A stretch of DNA of 14,627 nt from an uncultured Collinsella sp. (GTDB lineage Bacteria; Actinomycetota; Coriobacteriia; Coriobacteriales; Coriobacteriaceae), in contig CAKUGA010000032.1 in assembly GCA_934654515.1 (NCBI GenBank), positions 1 to 14,627 on the forward strand, in the 5' to 3' direction. Positions within the stretch are counted from its first letter, which is position 1; each line of letters starts with the position of its first letter. Shown piece by piece: positions 6,422 to 14,000 of this stretch. The notes beneath the pieces were generated by a model. It was not told the origin of the DNA. It ran no database searches and was given only the letters and a program-made list of their open reading frames with translations. The position numbers and the translations under genes were made by a program.

Positions 6422-6484
6422 GTGGCTTCTCAATAGTATGTTGAGAGGCCACTATGGTATAAAGGCAAAGTCCCGTCCGGGGAC
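6422..6484 (+). other. tuf leader hairpins between tRNA-Met and tuf
   Basis: GTGGCTTCTCAA (6422-6433) pairs with TTGAGAGGCCAC (6441-6452), 12 bp with one G-U pair and a 7-base loop. A smaller hairpin, GTCCC/GGGAC, is at 6470-6484. There is no U run after either, so they are not classical terminators. They may mark where RNases separate the tRNAs from the tuf mRNA, or stabilise the mRNA 5' end. TGGTATAAA at 6455-6463 could also be an extended -10 box of an internal promoter, but there is no -35 box. Confidence 0.5.
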
Positions 6485-6506
6485 GACCTGTTTAGAGGAG
6501 GGCTTT

Positions 6507-7697
6507 ATGGCCAAAGAGAAGTTTGAGCGCACTAAGCCGCATGTTAACATCGGCACCATTGGTCACGTCGACCACGGCAAGACCACGCTGACCGCCGCCA
6601 TCACCAAGGTTCTCTCCGAGACCGAGGGCTGCAAGGCTGACTTCACTGCGTTCGAGAACATCGACAAGGCTCCCGAGGAGCGCGAGCGCGGCATTACGAT
6701 CTCCGTCTCCCACGTCGAGTACGAGACCGCTGCCCGTCACTACGCTCACGTTGACTGCCCGGGCCACGCTGACTACGTCAAGAACATGATCTCCGGTGCT
6801 GCTCAGATGGACGGCGCTATCCTGGTCATCGCCGCTACCGACGGCCCCATGGCTCAGACCCGCGAGCACATCCTGCTCGCCCGTCAGGTCGGCGTTCCCT
6901 ACATCGTCGTCTTCCTGAACAAGTGCGACATGGTCGACGATGACGAGCTCATCGACCTCGTCGAGATGGAGACCCGTGAGCTCCTCTCCGAGTACGATTT
7001 CCCCGGCGACGACATCCCCGTCATCCGTGGTTCCGCTCTGGGCGCTCTCGAGGGCGACGCCAAGTGGATGGACGCCATTCGCGAGCTCATGAACGCTGTC
7101 GACGAGTACATCCCGACGCCTGCTCGTAACAACGACCTCCCCTTCCTGATGGCCGTTGAGGACGTTATGACCATCTCCGGCCGTGGTACCGTTGCTACCG
7201 GCCGTGTCGAGCGCGGTGAGCTCAAGCTCAACGAGCCCGTCGAGATCGTCGGCATCAAGGATACCCAGAACACCGTTGTTACCGGTATCGAGATGTTCCG
7301 TAAGTCCATGGACTTCTGCGAGGCTGGCGACAACGTCGGTCTGCTGCTCCGCGGCATCAAGCGCGAGGACATCGAGCGCGGCCAGGTTCTCTGCAAGCCC
7401 GGTTCGGTTACCCCGCACACCAAGTTCACCGGTGAGATCTACGTTCTGACCAAGGAGGAGGGCGGCCGTCACACCCCGTTCTTCGATGGTTATCGTCCTC
7501 AGTTCTACTTCCGTACCACCGACGTTACCGGTACGGTCAAGCTCCCCGAGGGCACCGAGATGGCTATGCCTGGTGACCACATCACCATCGAGGGCGACCT
7601 CATCCACCCGATCGCCATGGAGGAGGGCCTGCGCTTCGCTATCCGCGAGGGTGGCCACACCGTCGGTTCGGGCATCGTCTCCACGATCATTGAGTAA
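6507..7697 (+). CDS. tuf: elongation factor Tu
   Basis: This 396-residue GTPase delivers aminoacyl-tRNA to the ribosomal A site. The GTP-binding motifs are complete: GHVDHGKT (19-26), RGITI (61-65), DCPGH (83-87) and NKCD (138-141). Domains 2 and 3 follow with the usual segments, such as [13 protein letters not shown] and the C-terminal [11 protein letters not shown]. The start is the ATG at 6507, five bases after AGGAGG (6496-6501), which gives the normal [20 protein letters not shown] start; an in-frame extension back to 6438 has no SD. Codon use is strongly biased towards C-ending codons, as expected for a very highly expressed gene. It sits alone after three tRNAs and before a terminator, not in a str (rpsL-rpsG-fusA-tuf) order. 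Confidence 0.98.
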   Translation: MAKEKFERTKPHVNIGTIGHVDHGKTTLTAAITKVLSETEGCKADFTAFENIDKAPEERERGITISVSHVEYETAARHYAHVDCPGHADYVKNMISGAAQMDGAILVIAATDGPMAQTREHILLARQVGVPYIVVFLNKCDMVDDDELIDLVEMETRELLSEYDFPGDDIPVIRGSALGALEGDAKWMDAIRELMNAVDEYIPTPARNNDLPFLMAVEDVMTISGRGTVATGRVERGELKLNEPVEIVGIKDTQNTVVTGIEMFRKSMDFCEAGDNVGLLLRGIKREDIERGQVLCKPGSVTPHTKFTGEIYVLTKEEGGRHTPFFDGYRPQFYFRTTDVTGTVKLPEGTEMAMPGDHITIEGDLIHPIAMEEGLRFAIREGGHTVGSGIVSTIIE

Positions 7698-7723
7698 ATT
7701 AGCTCTTTGATATAGCTGACTTA

Positions 7724-7760
7724 GAGAACCCGGCACTTATATGGGTGCCGGGTTCTTTTC
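7724..7760 (+). terminator. rho-independent terminator of tuf
   Basis: GAACCCGGCAC (7726-7736) pairs perfectly with GTGCCGGGTTC (7745-7755) across an 8-base loop, followed by TTTT. It lies 28 bases after the tuf stop. Confidence 0.9.
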
Positions 7761-7788
7761 TGCAATGGATATTGAGCCGTTGCTGGTG

Positions 7789-7836
7789 TCGAGAGGATCG
7801 ATAATGGTCCTGGATGCACCGTCGATTAGCTCTCGA
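7789..7836. other. nested inverted repeat upstream of the rpmG promoter
   Basis: TCGAGAG (7789-7795) pairs with CTCTCGA (7830-7836), and ATCGA (7797-7801) with TCGAT (7822-7826). The element lies between the tuf terminator and the rpmG promoter, 66 bases before the -35 box. It might be an operator or a decayed repeat. I see no gene in 7761-7976. Confidence 0.35.
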
Positions 7837-7901
7837 TGGCTTCATTGATGTGTTCCAAATATGAATGGATCCACCGAGAACCAATTGACTCGAGGTTTTC
7901 A

Positions 7902-7931
7902 TTGACAGCACTTACGTGGAGCTGATAAAGT
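7902..7931 (+). promoter_or_regulatory. promoter of the rpmG-tRNA-Trp-secE-nusG unit
   Basis: TTGACA (7902-7907) and TAAAGT (7926-7931) are 18 bases apart. Seventeen of the 18 bases at 7892-7909 are identical to the block at the tRNA-tuf promoter (6061-6078). The same spacing is used in both, which suggests they respond to the same signals. Confidence 0.75.
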
Positions 7932-7976
7932 AACAACTCGTGCCCGTACGGGGCGGAAATGAAAGGTTCAGGATAC

Positions 7977-8126
7977 ATGCGTACTCTAGTTACTCTTGCG
8001 TGCACTGAGTGCAAGCGCCGCAACTATACGACCACCAAGAACAAGTCGACCATGCCTGATCGTATGGAGATCAAGAAGTATTGCCCCTGGTGCCGTCACC
8101 ACACGCTGCACAAAGAGACTCGCTAG
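7977..8126 (+). CDS. rpmG: 50S ribosomal protein L33
   Basis: This 49-residue protein reads [20 protein letters not shown], then [29 protein letters not shown]. It is a typical bacterial L33 of the large subunit. Two CxxC pairs (CTEC and CPWC) make it the zinc-binding form. An in-frame ATG at 7959 would add six residues. The later start gives the usual L33 N-terminus, with a short AGG four bases upstream and AAAGG ten bases upstream. L33 before secE and nusG is the usual order in Bacillus and actinobacteria. Confidence 0.95.
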   Translation: MRTLVTLACTECKRRNYTTTKNKSTMPDRMEIKKYCPWCRHHTLHKETR

Positions 8127-8139
8127 TCTCTAGTCATAT

Positions 8140-8215
8140 ACGCCAGTAGTTCAATTGGTAGAGCATCGGTCTCCAAAACCGAGTGTTGAGGGTTCGAGTC
8201 CTTCCTGGCGTGCCA
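8140..8215 (+). tRNA. tRNA-Trp (anticodon CCA)
   Basis: The acceptor ACGCCAG pairs with CTGGCGT. The anticodon stem ends in loop CTCCAAA, anticodon CCA. The discriminator is G and CCA is encoded. The body is close to the well-known E. coli tRNA-Trp pattern (TAGTTCAATTGGTAGAGCA). It lies between rpmG and secE, so it is cut from the same transcript. A tRNA-Trp next to secE-nusG is also common in other bacteria. Confidence 0.97.
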
Positions 8216-8224
8216 GTCATTATT

Positions 8225-8256
8225 CCGTAAGCTCCCAATTGGGGGCTTACGGTTTA
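8225..8256 (+). terminator. hairpin between tRNA-Trp and secE, possible attenuating terminator
   Basis: CCGTAAGCTCCC (8225-8236) pairs with GGGGGCTTACGG (8241-8252) with one G-U pair and a 4-base loop, followed by only TTTACT. The stem is strong and the U tract short. I see no promoter between it and secE, so full termination would silence secE-nusG; partial read-through or RNA processing is more likely. Confidence 0.5.
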
Positions 8257-8291
8257 CTCATGTATAAGCGCATTGCGCGGAGGTAACCCAA

Positions 8292-8630
8292 ATGGCCAAC
8301 AAGAAGAACAAGAAGAAGGCTCAGCAGCCGGCACCTGCCAACAACGCTGCCGCCAACTCCAAGGTTGAGGCCAAGAAGGCCGTTGCCAAGAAGAACGAGA
8401 AGGCTGCGAAGTCCAAGAAGAACGAGAAGCCTGGTTTCTTCGCCCGCACCAAGAAGTATTTCGCTTCGGTCAAGTCCGAGATGAAGCGTGTCACGTGGCC
8501 CGACAAGAAGGAGCTCGTGAACTACTCGGTTGTCGTTTGCGCTTCTCTGATCGTCGTCGGCGTCGTCATCGCTCTGCTCGATGCTGGCTTTGGCGAGGCT
8601 CTTGCTCTGTTCTCTGGATTGAGGGGCTAA
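8292..8630 (+). CDS. secE: preprotein translocase subunit SecE
   Basis: This 112-residue protein is the small essential membrane subunit of SecYEG. Residues 1-47 are a Lys/Ala/Asn-rich cytoplasmic tail. The conserved amphipathic part (FFARTKKYFASVKSEMKRVTWP, ending in the family signature VTWP at about 67-70) leads into one membrane helix at about 78-97. The single helix is the normal form outside enterobacteria. The SD GGAGG at 8279-8283 lies eight bases before the ATG. The long Lys-rich tail is common in actinobacteria. nusG starts three bases after the stop. Confidence 0.95.
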   Translation: MANKKNKKKAQQPAPANNAAANSKVEAKKAVAKKNEKAAKSKKNEKPGFFARTKKYFASVKSEMKRVTWPDKKELVNYSVVVCASLIVVGVVIALLDAGFGEALALFSGLRG

Positions 8631-8633
8631 ACC

Positions 8634-9170
8634 ATGTCTAAGCGTTGGTACGTCGTTCACACTTACTCTGGATACGAGAACCGCGTTAAGTCCGATCTCG
8701 AGCATCGTATCGAGACCATGGGCATGCAGGATCGTATCTTTGATATCGAGATTCCTATGGAGCGCGTCACCGAGATTAAAGAGGGTGGCAAGCGCGAGAC
8801 CAAGGATTCCAAGATCTTCCCGGGTTATGTCCTGGTCCGCATGGAGATGGATGACGATGCTTGGACGTGCGTTCGCAACACGCCCGGCGTCACCGGTTTC
8901 CTGGGCGGCAACGGCAAGCCCGCTCCGCTTTCCCGCGACGAGTACAACAAGATGACTCGTCGTCCCGGTAAGGGCGATTCGCCCAAGCGCACCTCGGTTG
9001 ATATTCAGGTCGGCACGTCCGTCCGCGTCACCGATGGCCCGCTTACCGACTTTGATGGCAAGGTCTCCGAGGTTAACACCGAGGCTGGCAAGCTCAAGGT
9101 CACGCTGATGATCTTTGGCCGCGAGACGCCGGTCGAGCTCGACTTTAACCAGGTCGCTGTCATCGCTTAA
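8634..9170 (+). CDS. nusG: transcription termination/antitermination protein NusG
   Basis: This 178-residue protein binds RNA polymerase and controls pausing, Rho action and coupling to the ribosome. The N-terminal NGN domain is shown by RWYVVHTYSGYENRVKSDLE at the start and KIFPGYVLVRMEMDDDAW, with the PGVTGFLGG segment typical of NusG. The C-terminal KOW domain covers about residues 125-160 (VGTSVRVTDGPLTDFDGKV). The length is close to the usual 175-180, without the long acidic N-terminal extension of Streptomyces-type NusG. The start lies three bases after secE, so the two are likely translated together. Confidence 0.97.
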   Translation: MSKRWYVVHTYSGYENRVKSDLEHRIETMGMQDRIFDIEIPMERVTEIKEGGKRETKDSKIFPGYVLVRMEMDDDAWTCVRNTPGVTGFLGGNGKPAPLSRDEYNKMTRRPGKGDSPKRTSVDIQVGTSVRVTDGPLTDFDGKVSEVNTEAGKLKVTLMIFGRETPVELDFNQVAVIA

Positions 9171-9290
9171 GTTTTCGTCCGTTCGCGCGAGCGTGCTTCT
9201 TCTGTGACTGCTCATCTCAGGAGTGCTTCTAACACGTGCGTGCTTACGATATAGCAAGTACTTCACACTCGTGATTCGAAAGGAATGACC
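9171..9290 (+). other. nusG-rplK spacer
   Basis: No terminator is visible, so rplK may be reached by read-through from nusG. GTGCTTCT occurs twice (9193-9200 and 9223-9230, 30 bases apart) and GTGCTTA once more at 9240-9246. TACGATATAG near 9245-9254 could hold a -10 box, but no matching -35 is found. No strong hairpin is seen. Confidence 0.35.
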
Positions 9291-9719
9291 ATGGCTGAGA
9301 AGAAGGTTGCCAACGTCATTAAGCTCCAGATTCCTGCTGGTGCCGCTAACCCCGCTCCTCCCGTCGGCCCCGCCCTGGGCGCTGCTGGCGTGAACATCAT
9401 GCAGTTCTGCCAGGCCTTTAACGCCGAGACGCAGGACAAGAAGGGCGACATCATCCCCGTTGAGATCTCTGTCTACGAGGATAAGTCCTTCTCCTTCATC
9501 ACCAAGACCCCGCCGGCGGCTCACCTCATCAAGAAGGAGCTGAACCTCAAGTCTGGTTCCGCTAAGCCCCAGGCCGACAAGGTCGGTCAGCTCTCTCAGG
9601 AGCAGCTCACCAAGATCGCCGAGATCAAGATGCCGGACCTCAATGCCAACGACATTGACGCCGCCAAGAAGATCATCGCCGGTACCGCCCGCTCCATGGG
9701 CGTCACCATCGCTGAGTAG
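9291..9719 (+). CDS. rplK: 50S ribosomal protein L11
   Basis: This 142-residue protein forms the GTPase-associated centre with 23S rRNA. The standard segments are present: [20 protein letters not shown] near the start, [12 protein letters not shown], and the C-terminal rRNA-binding domain with [12 protein letters not shown] chose the ATG at 9291, because GAAAGGA (9278-9284) lies six bases before it; the in-frame ATG at 9285 would touch the SD. It is followed by rplA, as in most bacteria. Confidence 0.97.
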   Translation: MAEKKVANVIKLQIPAGAANPAPPVGPALGAAGVNIMQFCQAFNAETQDKKGDIIPVEISVYEDKSFSFITKTPPAAHLIKKELNLKSGSAKPQADKVGQLSQEQLTKIAEIKMPDLNANDIDAAKKIIAGTARSMGVTIAE

Positions 9720-9737
9720 CGATTTCTTTAGGTAATG

Positions 9738-9786
9738 ACGGGTGCTCCGACCGGGGCGCCCGTTATATGTGTGCAATAGGGCACAC
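9738..9786 (+). other. hairpins in the rplK-rplA gap
   Basis: ACGGGTGCTCC (9738-9748) pairs with GGGGCGCCCGT (9753-9763), 11 bp with G-U pairs and a 4-base loop. GTGTGC (9769-9774) pairs with GCACAC (9781-9786). No U run follows, so termination is unlikely. They may be processing or stabilising structures upstream of the L1-like site. Confidence 0.5.
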
Positions 9787-9793
9787 GATACGA

Positions 9794-9823
9794 TGTGGGA
9801 GGGCTCACGCCCGTTTAACCACA
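9794..9823 (+). promoter_or_regulatory. putative ribosomal protein L1 binding site (autoregulatory) before rplA
   Basis: TGTGG (9794-9798) pairs with CCACA (9819-9823). Inside is an asymmetric loop: GA on the 5' side and GTTTAA on the 3' side, closed by GGGC/GCCC with a TCAC loop (9801-9812). L1 binds its 23S rRNA site and its own mRNA through a similar plan: two short stems joined by a GAG-type strand and a longer A-rich strand. The right arm ends exactly where the rplA SD (AGGAGG, 9823-9828) begins, so bound L1 could block initiation. The fold is seen in the sequence; L1 binding is inferred. Confidence 0.5.
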
Positions 9824-9836
9824 GGAGGTAATGCAC

Positions 9837-10544
9837 ATGGCTAAGCATGGTAAGAGCTATAACGCCGCTGCCGAGAAGATCGACCGCGCCACGCTCTACA
9901 CCCCCCTTCAGGCTGCCAAGCTCATCAAGGAGCTCGACACCGCCAAGTTCGACGAGACCGTCGAGGCCCACTTCCGTCTGGGCATCGATACTCGTAAGGC
10001 TGACCAGAACATCCGTGGTTCCATCTCCCTGCCCCACGGCACCGGCAAGACCGTTCGTGTTGCCGTCTTCGCCGAGGGCGAGAAGGCCCGCGAGGCCGAG
10101 GCTGCCGGCGCCGACATCATCGGTTCCGACGAGCTCGTCGCCCAGATCCAGAAGGGCGAGATCAACTTCGACGCCGCTATCGCTACGCCGAACATGATGG
10201 CCAAGGTTGGCCGCATCGGTAAGATCCTTGGTCCCCGTGGCCTCATGCCGAACCCCAAGCTCGGCACCGTGACCATGGACGTCGCCAAGATGGTCTCCGA
10301 GCTCAAGGCTGGCCGCGTTGAGTACCGCGCCGACCGTTACGGCATCTGCCACGTGCCCTTGGGCAAGAAGTCCTTCTCTGAGCAGCAGCTCGTCGAGAAC
10401 TACGCTGCCCTGTACACCGAGATCCTGCGCGTCAAGCCCTCTTCTGCTAAGGGCAAGTACGTCAAGTCCATCTCCGTGTCTTCCACCATGGGCCCTGGCG
10501 TCAAGGTCGATCCCGCTGTCCAGCGCGACTTCCTGGCTGAGTAA
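9837..10544 (+). CDS. rplA: 50S ribosomal protein L1
   Basis: This 235-residue protein forms the L1 stalk that moves E-site tRNA, and is a translational repressor of its own operon in many bacteria. Diagnostic segments are the N-terminal [15 protein letters not shown], the [24 protein letters not shown] strand-loop, and the highly conserved [20 protein letters not shown] chose the ATG at 9837, eight bases after AGGAGG; the in-frame ATG at 9831 is only two bases from the SD. In many genomes rplJ-rplL follow; here a strong terminator ends the unit. Confidence 0.97.
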   Translation: MAKHGKSYNAAAEKIDRATLYTPLQAAKLIKELDTAKFDETVEAHFRLGIDTRKADQNIRGSISLPHGTGKTVRVAVFAEGEKAREAEAAGADIIGSDELVAQIQKGEINFDAAIATPNMMAKVGRIGKILGPRGLMPNPKLGTVTMDVAKMVSELKAGRVEYRADRYGICHVPLGKKSFSEQQLVENYAALYTEILRVKPSSAKGKYVKSISVSSTMGPGVKVDPAVQRDFLAE

Positions 10545-10580
10545 CTTTTAGTTACTGCCTGAGCAAAGCAAGCATTGCTA

Positions 10581-10622
10581 AAGAAACCCGGTTCTGCCTC
10601 GTGCAGGACCGGGTTTCTTGCT
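10581..10622 (+). terminator. rho-independent terminator after rplA
   Basis: AAGAAACCCGGTTCTGC (10581-10597) pairs with GCAGGACCGGGTTTCTT (10603-10619) over 17 bp with one G-U pair and a 5-base loop. The 3' arm supplies the T-rich end. The A-rich 5' end would give a terminator on the other strand as well. It closes the ribosomal-protein unit. Confidence 0.9.
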
Positions 10623-10677
10623 ATCTCGGGGTAAAACCAACACGAAGGGGACAGGCATCTTTGTGGTGGTCTGATGC

Positions 10678-10713
10678 GATGCCCTCGTAGCTTAAGGCAT
10701 CGGGGGCATCTTT
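10678..10713 (+). terminator. second terminator-like hairpin before the surface-protein gene
   Basis: GATGCCCTCG (10678-10687) pairs with CGGGGGCATC (10701-10710), one G-U pair and a 13-base loop, followed by TTT. It may back up the rplA terminator or be the remnant of a lost gene's terminator. No gene is seen between 10623 and 10971. Confidence 0.45.
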
Positions 10714-10775
10714 AACCGTTCACGGCAAAAAGGCTACCGCTCACGCATTAATTTCTACGATGTTTAAACAAGACG

Positions 10776-11042
10776 TATAATCCAATCAAATTTGGCATTA
10801 TTGTGCCGAGAGGTGCAGTGGAAATTGCAGTTGATGTATTGCCTTGCAGCATTGATTTGCCGTGATTGTTTTGTTGGTGCGCTAGAAGCATAAACAACTC
10901 GTAAACGCATCGGCAACCGAACAGCGGCATCGATGGGAACGAGAGGGCTGCTAACTCTCGACTGAACTTGCATGAAGCAACGCCTTGGCTGCGCGCCGCG
11001 ACACACCGCCGCGGCGGGACGAACGTGCTCGGGGGAGTCATC
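10776..11042 (+). promoter_or_regulatory. candidate promoter and long leader of the surface-protein gene
   Basis: A perfect -10 box TATAAT is at 10776-10781, without a clear -35 (the best match is TTTCTA at 10752-10757). If it is used, the 5' leader is about 255 nt. The leader contains CGAGAG/CTCTCG (10940-10960) and a perfect 12-base palindrome, CCGCCGCGGCGG (11006-11017), just before the SD (GGGGGAG, 11031-11037). The bases around the -10 are AT-rich compared with the rest of the window. No short upstream reading frame is convincing. Confidence 0.4.
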
Positions 11043-14000
11043 ATGTTCAAGCACGCAGACCGAAAAGACGGGGACACCGAATTTGCCAAGGGAACGGGGG
11101 GGGGGTCGCCTCGACGGAGATGCCCAGCGTCGTTGCTTTCGCAAGACACGCCTGAAGGCCGCCTTTGCTGCCAAGATTGCCCTGGTCACCATTGCCTCGG
11201 CTGTGATGATCATGCAGACGATGCCCGTTTCCGCCATAGCCGAAGTGGTCGAGCAGGAGCAGCAAGACCAGCAACTGCTCGCAGGGGTCCAGAGTGCCAA
11301 CGAAGGCTCCACTACAAATGAGGGCGAAGGCGACAACACTAGCGGCAACGGTGACGCGGCGAACGATTCCGCGCCCCAGGGCGATGTCACGCCCGACTCC
11401 GATACTTCCGACTCATCCTCGACCGACAACGCCGGCAAGGATGATGCCGCCACGGCGTCCGCAGCCAACACCGCCGACGGTACGGACGCCGACTCAACCG
11501 GCGTCGTCGACGCCTCCAACTTCGACAGTCCGAACGTCAAGCTCGTTGCCCCGTCGGCACAGTCCGAACAGGCACTCGCGGCGCAGGTATCTCCCTCGGC
11601 TCTGCGTGCGGCGAAAAAGCAGGGCAAGCAGGAGCCACAGACTAATAATCAGAATCCCATCTCGGGCGACGACCAACGCATTGAGAACATCACCGTTGCT
11701 TGGGTGACGCCCGATGACGTCGATGACAACAGCCCGGCGCGTCTTTCCCTCGTGCCCAAAACCGACGAGTTCTCGGTCAAGATGAAGCTCTCGGTCGCAC
11801 TCTCGGGCCAGTACAGCTACAAGGAGGGCGAGATCCAAATCGTCGTCCCCAAGTACATTTTCTCCGACCGCGACGGCAAGCCGGCGGGCGAGCTGGAGGC
11901 GGCGGTCCCCGAGGCGCCGAGCCAGCAGTCCACGTTCGCCTACACCGAGATGGACGACAGCTACGTGCTGAGCAACACCTGCGAACTTTCCGCCGCCACG
12001 CAGGCGAGCTTTGAGTTTGCCGTACACAAACTCGATCCTATCGAGCTTGTGGGCAACGGTCAGCTCGCCGACGGCGAGAAGGCGCCCGCTGCTGACGCCC
12101 TTCCCACCGAGCTGGAGAAGTACGTCACCGACAACTTCTACGGCACGGTTAACCTCACCACGCACGCCGGCAATGTGCTTTCCATGACATCCAATAAGCT
12201 CGACACGAGCGTGGACACGCGAGAGGCCATCAACGGTGCTGAGCTGCGCGGTCAGAGTCTCTCCGAGAACTGGCCTTCCAATTGGCCCGAGGAGCTCAAG
12301 CCCGCCGATGCCGACAAGTACATCTATATTGACTGGTACTCATGGACAAGTGCGCGTGGAAACCAAAAGTACGTGCTGCAGGGATCGACCAACGGCGGCG
12401 ATAGCGGTTACAAGGCGAAGCTTTTGGGCGTGAGCTATAACGGCAAGACGGTCGGTAACAAGGGCGACGATGCCACGCAGGATATTCGCTTTACCGCCGA
12501 GAATTGCCTTGATTATGTGAGCTCCAATAACAGTACGGGCTATTTGCACACCTACATGGCATACCCCAAGGACCAGTTTGAGCTGGGTAGGCACTATGAG
12601 CTTAAGCACAAGGTAAACTACACACTCACCTCGGCAGATGATCACGAGGTCACTTCTGCCCCGGCAACAGCGCAGCTTACCTACTCTCCTATCAAGTTCC
12701 AAGACCCACGCGGGCATTTTAACGTGTTCAAGTATTCCAACGGCTCGTACTCGAGCAAGCGTGGCAAGTACGATAACTACCCCTATGCGCTCGATAGCCT
12801 GCGTTTGGGACGCGACGCCGTGTGCTGCTACGATGTGAAGACCGTTGGCTTTACCGGACCCTGGACCACGGACAGGGGCGGCAAGACCGACTACAACCAA
12901 TTCCTCGCAGGTGATTACGGCAAGCAGGCCGTGCGCATGGAGACCTCCGATTACTCGGTGCGCTTCGACCATACCGACGATGACCTCACGGCGGACGACT
13001 TTGAGTTTGAGGGCGTGAGCGTCGACAAGCCCACGGTCTACGGCTACCAGCGTTACACGCAGACGGGTTATGGCTATTACGAGGCCTCCGACGGTGTTGT
13101 TCGCTATGGCAGCATCGGGGCGGGCAGCTACGGCTATGTGGTGGACGGCGGCAACGCCAACCAGCCCGATATCGAGGTCTGGGGCTCGGTGAAATCAGGT
13201 ACCGAGGGGGGCGACAACTGGGTGCGCTACGGCACCGTCAGCTACCGTTCCGGTACAGTCGCCGTGGAGCCGCAAAACGGTGCGAGCGTGAGCGCAGACG
13301 GAACGCGACTGCTGTTCCCCAAGGACGCCGGCGTAACCGATATCAGGACCTGTTTGAGCACCAAGGCGGCGGGCGTCACCTATACCATGCATCCCTATGT
13401 GCGCCTTAAGCCCACGGAGCGCATCCGTGCACGCGTGGACCAGCTCTTTAAGGACTCCGATACGCCCGAGACGATCCTGCGCAACACTGCCAAGTCGTAC
13501 AACTACGACTTCAACGGTGACCTGATCGTGGAATGTGGCCCCAAGAGTGCTGACGATTACCTGACGGGTGCGGCATCGGGCATCAGCATGGACAAGGGCG
13601 TGAAATACGATACCGATAAGGACGGGCAGACGACCACGCTCCACTACACGGCTAATGTGTACGAGCAGACCAACCTCACGACCCTTTCCGACTACAACGA
13701 GGCCGCGGCGGCGGGCATCTTTACGCCCGATACGGCCGGCACCTTCTACGATCTGCTGCCCAAGGGCGTTGAGCCCAGGCTGGGCACCGTCAAACTCAAT
13801 GGCGACAACGCGGTGGAGAGCGTGAGCCTCAAGCGCAACTATAAGGGCACTGGGCGTACGCTCATGACGGTGAAAGCGCGCGTTACCCCCAATCCGAAGT
13901 ATCGCAGCAGGTGGAGCGCCGGCAACCAGCCCTACGACGGCTACGGCGATAAAATCACGCTGACGTTCGACGCCGTATACTCGTTCGACACCGAGCGTGA

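Noticed and set aside
6438..6506. Upstream in-frame ATG giving a 419-residue EF-Tu
   Set aside because: It lies in the leader hairpin, has no SD, and would add a 23-residue tail never seen in EF-Tu; AGGAGG precedes ATG 6507.
6492..7736. 414-codon minus-strand open frame over tuf
   Set aside because: Shadow of strongly biased tuf codons, rich in Leu/Asp/Val/Gly without motifs.
8247..10352. 701-codon open frame on the minus strand across secE, nusG, rplK and rplA
   Set aside because: It lies antisense to four certain genes and through their spacers; its Leu/Asp/Gly/Val-rich composition is what GC-rich codon bias gives on the opposite strand. No SD or family resemblance.
10968..11321. 117-codon frame from TTG 10968 containing ATG 11043
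   Set aside because: As an independent protein it has no family likeness; after the G tract it is Arg/Cys/His-rich nonsense. It is treated as the OFF-frame product of the surface gene.
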